Source: an uncultured Pseudomonadota bacterium (lineage in GTDB: Bacteria > Pseudomonadota > Gammaproteobacteria > Methylococcales > Methylomonadaceae). From it: a stretch of 64,000 bases of DNA. Positions within the stretch are counted from its first letter, which is position 1, and each line of letters opens with the position of its first letter. Below the pieces are notes generated by a model. The model worked only from the letters and a program-made list of their open reading frames with translations, did not search any database and was not told where the DNA came from. The stretch covers positions 62,001 to 126,000 of the forward strand of contig CAIPQN010000090.1 of NCBI GenBank assembly GCA_903867225.1. Direction: 5' to 3'. Shown one piece after another: positions 20,070 through 27,567 of the stretch. Made by a program: the position numbers and the translations under genes.

Positions 20070-20404
20070 TGCACAAACCGCAATTTAAAATTTTCAACGT
20101 TATTTAATTCGGCAAGTTCAGGCGCAATTTCTAAAGCGCGACGGGTTAATTCTTCATAACTTTGTGCTTCTGTGACTAAACCGAGCGCATCACATTCTGC
20201 CGTCCAAATCCTTTCATATAAAGAAACATTAACGGTTAATTGCTTTTCTTTTGTGAAATCGGGTAATGAAAATGGTAAATCTTGCCTGTTTGCAATTTCT
20301 TCAAAAAATAAAGCAATCGCTTTTTTTTGACTTAATCCTAAACGCTTTAAAACAATTTTTGCGTCGTGGTTTATTGCGTTATTTGAGACCATTTGAGTAT
20401 TCAT
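20066..20404 (-). CDS. Mosaic antitoxin: DinJ/RelB-like N-terminus plus DUF1902 (HicB-like) domain
   Basis: This 112-residue protein is presumably the antitoxin of the HicA it overlaps. Residues about 14-50 (VLKRLGLSQKKAIALFFEEI then DLPFSL) look like the DNA-binding and dimerisation part of DinJ/RelB antitoxins, but the leading beta strand is poorly matched. Residues about 58-105 (LTVNVSLYERIWTAECDALG, then LVTEAQSYEELTRRALEIAP) match DUF1902, the partial RNase-H fold of HicB-type antitoxins that binds HicA. DUF1902 antitoxins are often the domain alone, so this is either a natural fusion or a common but less familiar architecture. Autoregulation of the module is expected. Confidence 0.75.
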   Translation of the reverse strand: MNTQMVSNNAINHDAKIVLKRLGLSQKKAIALFFEEIANRQDLPFSLPDFTKEKQLTVNVSLYERIWTAECDALGLVTEAQSYEELTRRALEIAPELAELNNVENFKLRFVQ

Positions 20405-20450
20405 TTTTAAAGTCCGTAAATTTCTAAGTTGTCGCTAAGGAGTAGTCTGT

Positions 20451-20705
20451 TCATGAAACAGCTCGTGGAATTTGAAATTCTTTGCGAAGTGAATCACTAA
20501 TCAAAACGCGCAATTTTTCAGAATTAGAGTCGCATTTTTTGTTGAGATAATCGAAAACGTCGTAATCGATTTTTACGGGTTCGCGTTGTGGCGCAAGTTC
20601 TTCATATTTTTGCATTTGCTCATCCGTGAAAGCCCCGCAACTATGCAAATCACAAGCGGTTTCATAAATAGCTTCAAGAATTGGACTTCTTTTATTTCTG
20701 CTCAT
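20451..20705 (-). CDS. Putative antitoxin of the RelE-like toxin, atypical domain make-up
   Basis: The 84-residue protein is encoded directly after the RelE-type toxin with a 14-base overlap, so it is the likely antitoxin. The N-terminus (ILEAIYETACDLHSCGAFT then QKYEEL) matches the leader segment of HigA-like XRE antitoxins, but no helix-turn-helix follows. The C-terminus (YDVFDYLNKKCDSNSEKLRVLISDSLRKEF) instead resembles the ribbon-helix-helix end of BrnA-like antitoxins. The function is inferred from position and these resemblances, with no firm family assignment. Confidence 0.65.
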   Translation of the reverse strand: MSRNKRSPILEAIYETACDLHSCGAFTDEQMQKYEELAPQREPVKIDYDVFDYLNKKCDSNSEKLRVLISDSLRKEFQIPRAVS

Positions 20706-21084
20706 GGCTAATCTCCAATAAATCTTTGCTTTTGAGTGCGTTTAATAATCTTGGTTCTGAAATAGTGAGTAAATCGGCGGCAAAATCTTTTAAAAATCGA
20801 AATTCTTTTACACCGATATTCTCCTGCTGATTTTTTTCAAATCCCAACATAAAAAACCAGCGTTCATTTTTGTTTGTTGCGATAAGCGTTCGGACACTGC
20901 CGCTCTTGCCTCGATTTGGCAGTGCAACCCGTTTTTTGAAAACACCGCCGCCTAAATCGGCATCAATTAAACCGCGCTCCATTTCTTCAATTGCGTTGAG
21001 TAATAAAGCGTCCGTCAGTTCGGTTTTTTCCATCCAACGGTTGAAATAGCGCGTTTTAAAAACACGGGAACTTGCGTTATTCAT
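20692..21084 (-). CDS. RelE-like type II toxin (PF06296-type)
   Basis: The 130-residue protein matches the RelE-like toxin family by RVFKTRYFNRWMEK, then ALLLNAIEEMERGLIDADLG, GGVFKKRVALPNRGKSGSVRT and FFMLGFEKNQQENI. Such toxins are ribosome-dependent or free mRNases. An ATG lies three codons upstream at 21093, but MNNASSRVFKTR fits family N-termini better. The gene overlaps the end of the second pqiA-like gene by eight bases and its antitoxin by fourteen. Toxin-before-antitoxin order is typical of higBA-like modules. Confidence 0.85.
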   Translation of the reverse strand: MNNASSRVFKTRYFNRWMEKTELTDALLLNAIEEMERGLIDADLGGGVFKKRVALPNRGKSGSVRTLIATNKNERWFFMLGFEKNQQENIGVKEFRFLKDFAADLLTISEPRLLNALKSKDLLEISHEQK

Positions 21085-21685
21085 TTTGCACATCCCAAAT
21101 CAAACGTGGATCAAAACTTTTTGCGGCAAACATGGTTAATACAACGACAGCACCAAACGCAGTTGCCGCCGAACCCGCAATAACTTGTGCAACACTACCC
21201 AAATTTACCAACGACACTAAAATCGAAATCATAAAAATATCCAACATTGACCAACGTCCCACAAATGAAATGACCCGATACATTTGCGTCCAGCGTTTTG
21301 CGTTCACTTGCCAACGAAAATGCACGCATAACAATAATAAACTTAATCCTAACAATTTTAACAACGGCACTAAAATACTTGCCACTAAAACCAACATTGC
21401 AATGGGTAACATATCACTATGAATCAACGCGATGATGCCGCCTAAAATTGTGTGTGGTTCGCCCACATTTAATTTTGTAACTGTCATAATTGGAAATAAA
21501 TTGGCGGGAATATATAACGCGAAACTACTCAGCAATAACGCTAATGTACGTTGGAAACTGTAAGGTAAGCGAGCGTGTAAAGGATTGCCGCAACGAGTAC
21601 ATAAAACAACGTGGGTTTTGTCTAATTTTCCACAATCATGACAACGCACTAAACCTTGTGTTAATGCGGTGCTATTTCTTTTCAT
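21077..21685 (-). CDS. PqiA-domain membrane protein (second half of a split PqiA)
   Basis: PqiA is the inner-membrane component that works with PqiB and PqiC. This 202-residue protein has a zinc-ribbon-like start (CHDCGK then CTRCGNPL), then about four membrane helices with the PANLFPIMTVTKL motif typical of PqiA domains. E. coli PqiA fuses two such domains in about 417 residues, whereas here they are two proteins. Its start overlaps the end of the first pqiA-like gene by 14 bases. Its stop lies within the start of the RelE-type toxin gene. Confidence 0.88.
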   Translation of the reverse strand: MKRNSTALTQGLVRCHDCGKLDKTHVVLCTRCGNPLHARLPYSFQRTLALLLSSFALYIPANLFPIMTVTKLNVGEPHTILGGIIALIHSDMLPIAMLVLVASILVPLLKLLGLSLLLLCVHFRWQVNAKRWTQMYRVISFVGRWSMLDIFMISILVSLVNLGSVAQVIAGSAATAFGAVVVLTMFAAKSFDPRLIWDVQNE

Positions 21686-22295
21686 CAGTATTTAACCGTT
21701 CAATTTGTTGCCAAAATAAAGTGCTATCGAAATTACTAGCTAACGTCACCGTGACCAATAAAAGCAATACAAATGCCGTTAAACCTAAACCAAATTTCAA
21801 TTCTGCCATCGAAGCAAGTTTCACGCAGGCAACAATAATGCCGAGCAAATAAACTTCCAACATTGCCCATTCGTCAATATGTTGTAGCGTGCGTAACCAT
21901 TCACTCAAATAACGATTTGGACGGTTAAAATATAAATGTCCACTAATTAGCAGGGATAACAAAATACTCAACATCGGAAATAAAATACTCGATAACAAAA
22001 CTAATATCGCTACGCCCCACATTCCTTCGTTAAACAATGTCACTACACCACTTAATAACGTGCCGTCATGTGAACTGCCTAAAATTTTAATGCCAACAAT
22101 TGGCAATAAATTCGCAGGTAAAAGTAAACATAATCCCGTCAATGACAATGCAAACGTGCGGACAACACTTTGAGCGCGTGGACGATGTAATAAATAATGG
22201 CAACGTGGACAATGCTCTTTTTCGCCGACAACGGCTGAACCGCATCGCACTAATAAATCACATTCAGGACAAGCTAGATAATTTGAAGTTTTCAT
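21672..22295 (-). CDS. PqiA-domain membrane protein (first half of a split PqiA)
   Basis: The 207-residue product starts MKTSNYLACPECDLLVRCG with a second CPRC, a zinc-ribbon pair, and has four membrane helices. The characteristic PANLLPIVGIKILG segment lies near residue 60. The frame is open to a GTG eight codons upstream, but ATG 22295 gives the family N-terminus. It is the first gene of the nine-gene minus-strand run ending with pqiC. A perfect 17-base palindrome lies just upstream and may be its operator. YebS-like or PqiA-like paralogy cannot be separated by eye. Confidence 0.88.
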   Translation of the reverse strand: MKTSNYLACPECDLLVRCGSAVVGEKEHCPRCHYLLHRPRAQSVVRTFALSLTGLCLLLPANLLPIVGIKILGSSHDGTLLSGVVTLFNEGMWGVAILVLLSSILFPMLSILLSLLISGHLYFNRPNRYLSEWLRTLQHIDEWAMLEVYLLGIIVACVKLASMAELKFGLGLTAFVLLLLVTVTLASNFDSTLFWQQIERLNTDEKK

Positions 22296-22311
22296 TGGAC
22301 TAATTTTAACG

Positions 22312-22328
22312 CATGACACTGTGTCATG
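22312..22328. promoter_or_regulatory. Perfect palindrome between pqiA and pilB, candidate operator
   Basis: CATGACACTGTGTCATG is a perfect inverted repeat with eight-base arms around a single central base. It starts 17 bases upstream of the pqiA-like ATG and ends 53 bases before pilB. There is no T-run, so it is not a terminator. A dimeric repressor site is a reasonable reading, but the regulator is unknown. Confidence 0.5.
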
Positions 22329-22380
22329 TAGCGATTGATGATAGAATTTTTATTATCATTCCTACTTTTAGAGCGACATT

Positions 22381-24090
22381 ATGGCTACCGCGAACGATTT
22401 ACAATTTAATAGCTTAATCAATAATCTTATAAAGGAAGGTTTTTTAACCGCCGCTGATGCTCAAAAGCATTATCAAGATTCGCAAAAAAAAGGTGTTTCA
22501 CTGATTAACTATTTAGTAACCAACAAATTTGTTAATTCGACGGTCATTGCATCAAAAATTTCAATTGAATTTGGCGTGCCGTTTTTTGATTTAGACACTA
22601 TCAACGTAAAAACGTTGCCGTTGGAATTGGTTAATAACACGCTCATTCAAAAATATAATGTATTGCCGTTGCAAAAACGAGGAATGACGCTATTTGTAGC
22701 CATTTCTGATCCGCGTAGTTTTCAAGGCTTTGACGAAATAAAATTTAATAGTCGCCTTAATCCCGAGCCAATTTTAGTCGAAGAACACAAGCTACATAAA
22801 GTCATTAATACGTTACTTGAAGCGGCTGAATCAATGAATAATTTTCTGGATTCAGATTTAGACAATTTGGATATTAGCGGTGGCGATGATGAAGGTAATT
22901 CAACTTCTCCCACAAGTGATACAGAAGACGCGCCGATTGTCCGTTTTGTAAATAAAATTTTATTAGATGCCATTAAAACGGGCGTGTCAGATATTCATCT
23001 TGAACCGTATGAAAAAGTATTCCGTATTCGTTATCGCTCTGATGGAATGTTGCACGAAATCGCATCGCCTCCCGCTAGCATTGCGAATCGCATTGTGTCG
23101 CGCATTAAAGTGATGTCAAAAATGGATATTGCCGAACGTCGTGTGCCACAAGATGGACGCATCAAAATGATTTTATCTAAGACTCGCGCCATTGATTTTC
23201 GGGTAAATACTTGTCCGACATTATTTGGGGAAAAAGTAGTATTAAGGATTTTAGATCCCACGAATGCACAACTAGGCATTGAGAAATTAGGCTTTGAACC
23301 TGAGCAACAAAAGTTATTTTTAGACGCAATTAACAAACCCTATGGCATGGTGTTAGTTACAGGACCGACAGGAAGCGGTAAAACGGTATCCTTATATACG
23401 GGGCTTAACATTCTCAATACACCAGAACGTAACATTTCTACCGCCGAAGATCCTGTCGAAATTACAGTGGAAGGCATCAATCAAGTGAATGTAAATCCGA
23501 AAGCGGGATTAACATTCGCATCAGCGTTGCGTGCTTTTTTACGGCAAGACCCTGACATTATTATGGTGGGTGAAATTCGGGATTTTGAAACGGCTGAAAT
23601 TGCTGTTAAAGCCGCGCAAACGGGGCATTTAGTGTTATCTACATTACACACAAACGATGCACCACAAACACTAAATCGATTGATGCAAATGGGGATTCCT
23701 GCATTTAATATCGTATCCGCCGTGGTGTTAATTATGGCGCAGCGGTTGGCAAGAAGACTTTGTGAACATTGTAAAATTCCTGCTGATTATTCTAAGGATT
23801 TTTTATTGGGCGCAGGTTTTAAAGTTGAAGAAATTGGACAATTAAGGCTTTTTAAAGCGGGCGGCTGTGAATTATGCAGTCACGGTTATAAAGGGCGTGT
23901 GGGTATTTATCAAGTAATGACATTAAGCGAAAAAATGCGAGCGTTAATTTTACAAGGAGGAAACGCGATGCAACTTGCAGAACAAGCGGCTTCTGAAGGA
24001 ATTAATGATTTACGCGCTTCTGGTCTAAATAAAGTACGTTTGGGTGTCACAAGTTTTGAAGAAATTGATCGCGTGACGACTGAACATTAA
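22381..24090 (+). CDS. pilB: Type IV pilus assembly ATPase PilB
   Basis: PilB is the hexameric ATPase that powers pilus extension at the cytoplasmic face of the inner membrane. The 569-residue product has an N-terminal MshEN/GspE-N domain (about 1-150) and a catalytic domain with Walker A GPTGSGKT at about 326-333. It also has the Asp box, a Walker B-type DPDIIMVGEIRDFETAEIA and a His box GHLVLSTLHTND. Zinc-binding cysteines (CEHC and CELC) lie near residues 461 and 498. pilC follows 14 bases downstream and pilD overlaps pilC, giving the classic pilBCD order. The pilA pilin is not in the window. Confidence 0.96.
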   Translation: MATANDLQFNSLINNLIKEGFLTAADAQKHYQDSQKKGVSLINYLVTNKFVNSTVIASKISIEFGVPFFDLDTINVKTLPLELVNNTLIQKYNVLPLQKRGMTLFVAISDPRSFQGFDEIKFNSRLNPEPILVEEHKLHKVINTLLEAAESMNNFLDSDLDNLDISGGDDEGNSTSPTSDTEDAPIVRFVNKILLDAIKTGVSDIHLEPYEKVFRIRYRSDGMLHEIASPPASIANRIVSRIKVMSKMDIAERRVPQDGRIKMILSKTRAIDFRVNTCPTLFGEKVVLRILDPTNAQLGIEKLGFEPEQQKLFLDAINKPYGMVLVTGPTGSGKTVSLYTGLNILNTPERNISTAEDPVEITVEGINQVNVNPKAGLTFASALRAFLRQDPDIIMVGEIRDFETAEIAVKAAQTGHLVLSTLHTNDAPQTLNRLMQMGIPAFNIVSAVVLIMAQRLARRLCEHCKIPADYSKDFLLGAGFKVEEIGQLRLFKAGGCELCSHGYKGRVGIYQVMTLSEKMRALILQGGNAMQLAEQAASEGINDLRASGLNKVRLGVTSFEEIDRVTTEH

Positions 24091-24104
24091 ACAGGTGTAT
24101 TTGA

Positions 24105-25337
24105 ATGGCACAATTGAAAAAATTACCCGCAAAAGAAATCGAATTTACATGGGTTGGTAAAGATAAACTTCGACGAAAAGCGACAGGAGAAATCACCGCG
24201 ATTGACGAAAACGCAGCACGCATTGATTTACGCCGACAAGGTATTACTGTCACCCGTTTCAGAAAGAAATCACCATCGCTTTTTACTAAACGCGTTCAAA
24301 GTATTACCGCAGCAGACATTGCTATTTTTGCGCGACAGTTGGCGACAATGTTGAACGCTGGTGTTCCCGTTGTTCAGGCCTTGGATATTGTTGGACAAGG
24401 ACATGAAAATCTAAGTATGCGAAGCCTACTTTTAACCATTAAAAACGACGTGGAAAGCGGTGACAGTTTGACCCAAGCATTGCGTAAACATCCAGATCAA
24501 TTTGATGAATTATTTTGCAATCTTGTTGAAGCGGGCGAACGTGCGGGTGTTTTGGAATCACTGTTAGACAAAATTGCCGTATATAAAGAAAAAAGCGAAT
24601 CCATGAAAAAGAAAATCAAAAAAGCCCTGACATATCCTGTCGCGGTGGTGATGATTGCCTTTATTGTAACCGCTGTTTTATTGGTTTTTGTAGTGCCTGT
24701 ATTTGAAGATTTGTTTAAAAGTTTTGGGGCAGATTTACCCGTATTCACCAAAATGGTGATTGCAATGTCAAAGTGGATGCAAGCCTATTGGTGGGTGATT
24801 GCGGCAATTTTAACGGCAGCAGTTTACACATTTAAGTTTTTCAAACGCACGTCTGAACCATTCAATTATTTTATCGATAAAACATTGTTAAATGTTTCTG
24901 TGGTTGGCGTGATTATCAACAAATCCGCTATTGCTCGATTTTCACGCACATTAGCAACGATGTCAGCGGCAGGCGTGCCATTGGTGGAAGCGTTAGAATC
25001 GTGTGCGGGAACGTGTGGAAATCGTGTTTACGAAGCCGCTGTTTTACACATTCGGGACGAAGTAGCCGTTGGTCAACGTCTTACCTTTGCCATTAAAGAA
25101 TCAGGTTTGTTTCCGCACATGGTTCAACAAATGGTGCAAATTGGTGAGGAATCTGGCGCGTTAGATGCGATGCTTTCAAAGGTCGCCGATTTTTACGAAG
25201 AAGAAGTTGATAATATGGTCGATAATTTGAGCAGCTTAATGGAGCCAATGATTATGATGGTATTGGGTGTTTTAGTAGGTGGTCTAATCGTGGCGATGTA
25301 TTTGCCTATTTTCAAACTTGGCTCGGCGATACATTGA
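24105..25337 (+). CDS. pilC: Type IV pilus inner-membrane platform protein PilC
   Basis: PilC is the polytopic platform protein that PilB acts on. The 410-residue product has two T2SSF domains (about 75-200 and 278-400), each beginning with the FARQLATMLNAGVP or FSRTLATMSAAGVPL pattern. It has three main membrane segments, near 178-200, 225-243 and 380-402. The end, IVAMYLPIFKLG, is diagnostic of PilC/GspF. Its TGA shares a base with the pilD ATG (TGATG), implying coupled translation. Confidence 0.96.
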   Translation: MAQLKKLPAKEIEFTWVGKDKLRRKATGEITAIDENAARIDLRRQGITVTRFRKKSPSLFTKRVQSITAADIAIFARQLATMLNAGVPVVQALDIVGQGHENLSMRSLLLTIKNDVESGDSLTQALRKHPDQFDELFCNLVEAGERAGVLESLLDKIAVYKEKSESMKKKIKKALTYPVAVVMIAFIVTAVLLVFVVPVFEDLFKSFGADLPVFTKMVIAMSKWMQAYWWVIAAILTAAVYTFKFFKRTSEPFNYFIDKTLLNVSVVGVIINKSAIARFSRTLATMSAAGVPLVEALESCAGTCGNRVYEAAVLHIRDEVAVGQRLTFAIKESGLFPHMVQQMVQIGEESGALDAMLSKVADFYEEEVDNMVDNLSSLMEPMIMMVLGVLVGGLIVAMYLPIFKLGSAIH

Positions 25338-26200
25338 TGGAAATGTTTAATGATTTAACTTTATTAACCACGCCAGTGGCATTCACTGTGTTAATGGGAA
25401 TTGTTGGTTTATTGGTGGGTAGTTTTTTAAATGTGGTGATTTACCGTTTGCCGCTAATGATGCAACGTCAATGGCGCAGAGATTGTTTGGAGTATTTAAA
25501 ACTCGAAAATGATGTGCCGACTGATACGTTTAATCTTGCGTTACCGCCGTCACATTGTCCTCATTGCCAAACGCAAATTTTAGCGCGACAAAACATTCCC
25601 GTTTTGAGTTATCTTTGGTTACGCGGCAAATGTGCGAATTGTAAAACGCCGATTTCGGGACGTTATCCGATAGTGGAATTATTCACCGCAATCGCATCGA
25701 TGATGGTAGCGTGGCATTTTGGTTATAGCGAACAAGCGGCAGCGGGATTGGTATTAACTTGGGTATTAATTGCATTGAGCGGTATTGATTTAGACCACCA
25801 ATTATTGCCTGATGTCATTTTATTACCGATGGTGTGGCTGGGTTTAATTTTGAGTTTGCTCGGTATTTTTACCGATAGCGCAACGAGCATTATCGGTGCA
25901 GCGGCGGGGTATTTATTGTTGTGGTCGGTATATCACGGTTTCAAATTGTTCACGGGCAAAGAAGGCATGGGGCAGGGCGATTTCAAATTATTGGCAATGT
26001 TGGGCGCGTGGTTTGGTTGGCAGTATTTGGGACTGATTATTTTATTATCTTCATTGGTTGGCGCAGCGATTGGCATGACGTTAATCTCACTCAATAAACA
26101 GCAACGCGAAACACCCATTCCGTTTGGTCCTTATTTGGCAATGGCAGGTTGGATTGCAATGTTGTGGGGTGATGGTTTAAATGCGTGGTATTTTGGTTAA
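25337..26200 (+). CDS. pilD: Prepilin leader peptidase / N-methyltransferase PilD
   Basis: PilD cleaves class III leader peptides of prepilins and methylates the new N-terminus. The 287-residue product has LVGSFLNVVIYRLP near the start and two zinc-finger-like pairs, CPHC and CANC. The two catalytic aspartates lie in SGIDLDHQLLPD and GMGQGDFKLL. About eight membrane helices are expected. A TTG one codon upstream is ignored in favour of the ATG that overlaps the pilC stop. The coaE and yacF genes that often follow pilD are absent. Confidence 0.95.
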   Translation: MEMFNDLTLLTTPVAFTVLMGIVGLLVGSFLNVVIYRLPLMMQRQWRRDCLEYLKLENDVPTDTFNLALPPSHCPHCQTQILARQNIPVLSYLWLRGKCANCKTPISGRYPIVELFTAIASMMVAWHFGYSEQAAAGLVLTWVLIALSGIDLDHQLLPDVILLPMVWLGLILSLLGIFTDSATSIIGAAAGYLLLWSVYHGFKLFTGKEGMGQGDFKLLAMLGAWFGWQYLGLIILLSSLVGAAIGMTLISLNKQQRETPIPFGPYLAMAGWIAMLWGDGLNAWYFG

Positions 26201-26204
26201 TCGC

Positions 26205-26210
26205 TATAAT
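26205..26210 (+). promoter_or_regulatory. Possible -10 element before yciO
   Basis: A perfect TATAAT lies in the 45-base gap between pilD and yciO, 35 bases before the ATG. No convincing -35 box is seen, so support is limited to the one hexamer. Confidence 0.4.
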
Positions 26211-26245
26211 GACACCTTTCTTTTTTCGTTAAATATATAAAACTC

Positions 26246-26866
26246 ATGGCCCATTATCTTGAAATTCACCCCGAAAATCCGCAACACCGTTTGATTCAAC
26301 GTGCTGTTGAAATCATTCGTGGCGGCGGTGTTATTGTTTATCCAACGGATTCGGCTTATGCCTTAGCGTGTCATTTGGACGATAAAAATGCGTTAGATCG
26401 AATTCGACAAATTCGCAGATTAGATGAAAAACATAATTTCACGCTGGTCTGTAAAGATTTAACGCAAGTTTCCAATTTCAGCAAAATTAATAACGAGGCT
26501 TTTCGATTGATTAAATCGCTTACGCCCGATGCGTTTACGTTCATTTTGGAAGCGACGAAAGAAGTGCCGCGCCGTTTGCAACACCCGAAGAAAAAAACGA
26601 TTGGTGTGTGTATTCCTAAAAATGCGATTGCTCAAAAATTAGTTGAAGAATTAGACGAACCACTCATGACAACCACGCTGATTTTGCCACCCGATACCGA
26701 TGCTTTGACTGATCCTTACGACATTCGTCAACGATTAGATGATTTGGTCGATTTGATTATTGATGCAGGTGAAATTCAATATCAGCCGACGACGATTATT
26801 GATTGCACGGCGGGATCTTGCACAATTGTGCGTCAAGGCAAAGGCATCGCGCCAACACTGGAATGA
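26246..26866 (+). CDS. yciO: YciO, Sua5/YrdC-domain protein
   Basis: The 206-residue single-domain protein belongs to the Sua5/YciO/YrdC superfamily. It binds nucleotides and in some members makes threonylcarbamoyl-AMP for tRNA t6A. The start MAHYLEIHPENPQHRLIQRA is the YciO subfamily pattern. The GGGVIVYPTDSAYALAC core and KHNFTLVCKDLTQ follow. YciO proteins carry the core domain only and their contribution to t6A is weaker than that of TsaC. A canonical tsaC is not in the window. The M50 protease gene begins 12 bases after its stop. Confidence 0.92.
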   Translation: MAHYLEIHPENPQHRLIQRAVEIIRGGGVIVYPTDSAYALACHLDDKNALDRIRQIRRLDEKHNFTLVCKDLTQVSNFSKINNEAFRLIKSLTPDAFTFILEATKEVPRRLQHPKKKTIGVCIPKNAIAQKLVEELDEPLMTTTLILPPDTDALTDPYDIRQRLDDLVDLIIDAGEIQYQPTTIIDCTAGSCTIVRQGKGIAPTLE

Positions 26867-26878
26867 GAGAAAATTACA

Positions 26879-27535
26879 ATGGATAATTTGACGGTAATAC
26901 AGCGGATTGCAGTATGGATTTTGCCCGTGATTTTTGCGATTACCGTGCATGAAGTCGCGCACGGTTGGGTCGCGAAAAAATATGGTGATAATACAGCGGC
27001 ACATTTAGGACGTTTGACGCTAAACCCACTGAAACATATTGATTTATTTGGCACAATAATTTTGCCAACATTACTATTGATTACAGGAACGGGCTTTATT
27101 TTTGGTTGGGCAAAACCTGTTCCTGTCGATCCACGACATTTTAAAAAACCACGTCAAGATATGGCAATTGTCGCGCTCGCAGGACCTGCATCGAATTTGT
27201 TGATGGCAATTGGTTGGGCGTTGATTGCTCGAATTGGTGTCACAGTTGGAGTCGATAATGAAGCGATTGCAATGCCGCTCATTTATACAGGCATCGCAGG
27301 AATTTCGATTAACCTTGTGTTGATGTTGCTGAATATGTTGCCGATTCCACCACTCGACGGAAGTCGAATTTTATCAGGTATTTTGCCTAGTTATTGGGCG
27401 TGGCAATTCAACAAACTTGAGCGTTTTGGTTTTATCATTTTATTGGTTATGCTTTACACAAAAGTGCTTAATGTCGTGTTGGATTATCCGTTGTATTTTG
27501 TTCAGCAATGGTTTTTCACATTAGCGGGCATTTAA
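26879..27535 (+). CDS. Site-2-protease-family (M50) zinc metalloprotease
   Basis: The 218-residue polytopic protein is a short M50 intramembrane protease of the YwhC/Rv-like subgroup without a PDZ domain. The zinc motif HEVAHGW lies in the first helix (His24, Glu25, His28). The second motif, NMLPIPPLDGSRIL, supplies the third ligand and is near residue 156. About five helices are visible. It is co-directional with yciO, 12 bases apart, a pairing also seen in other gammaproteobacteria. The substrate is unknown. Confidence 0.88.
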   Translation: MDNLTVIQRIAVWILPVIFAITVHEVAHGWVAKKYGDNTAAHLGRLTLNPLKHIDLFGTIILPTLLLITGTGFIFGWAKPVPVDPRHFKKPRQDMAIVALAGPASNLLMAIGWALIARIGVTVGVDNEAIAMPLIYTGIAGISINLVLMLLNMLPIPPLDGSRILSGILPSYWAWQFNKLERFGFIILLVMLYTKVLNVVLDYPLYFVQQWFFTLAGI

Positions 27536-27567
27536 TTCTTCATTTTTAGACAATTAAAAAAACATAT

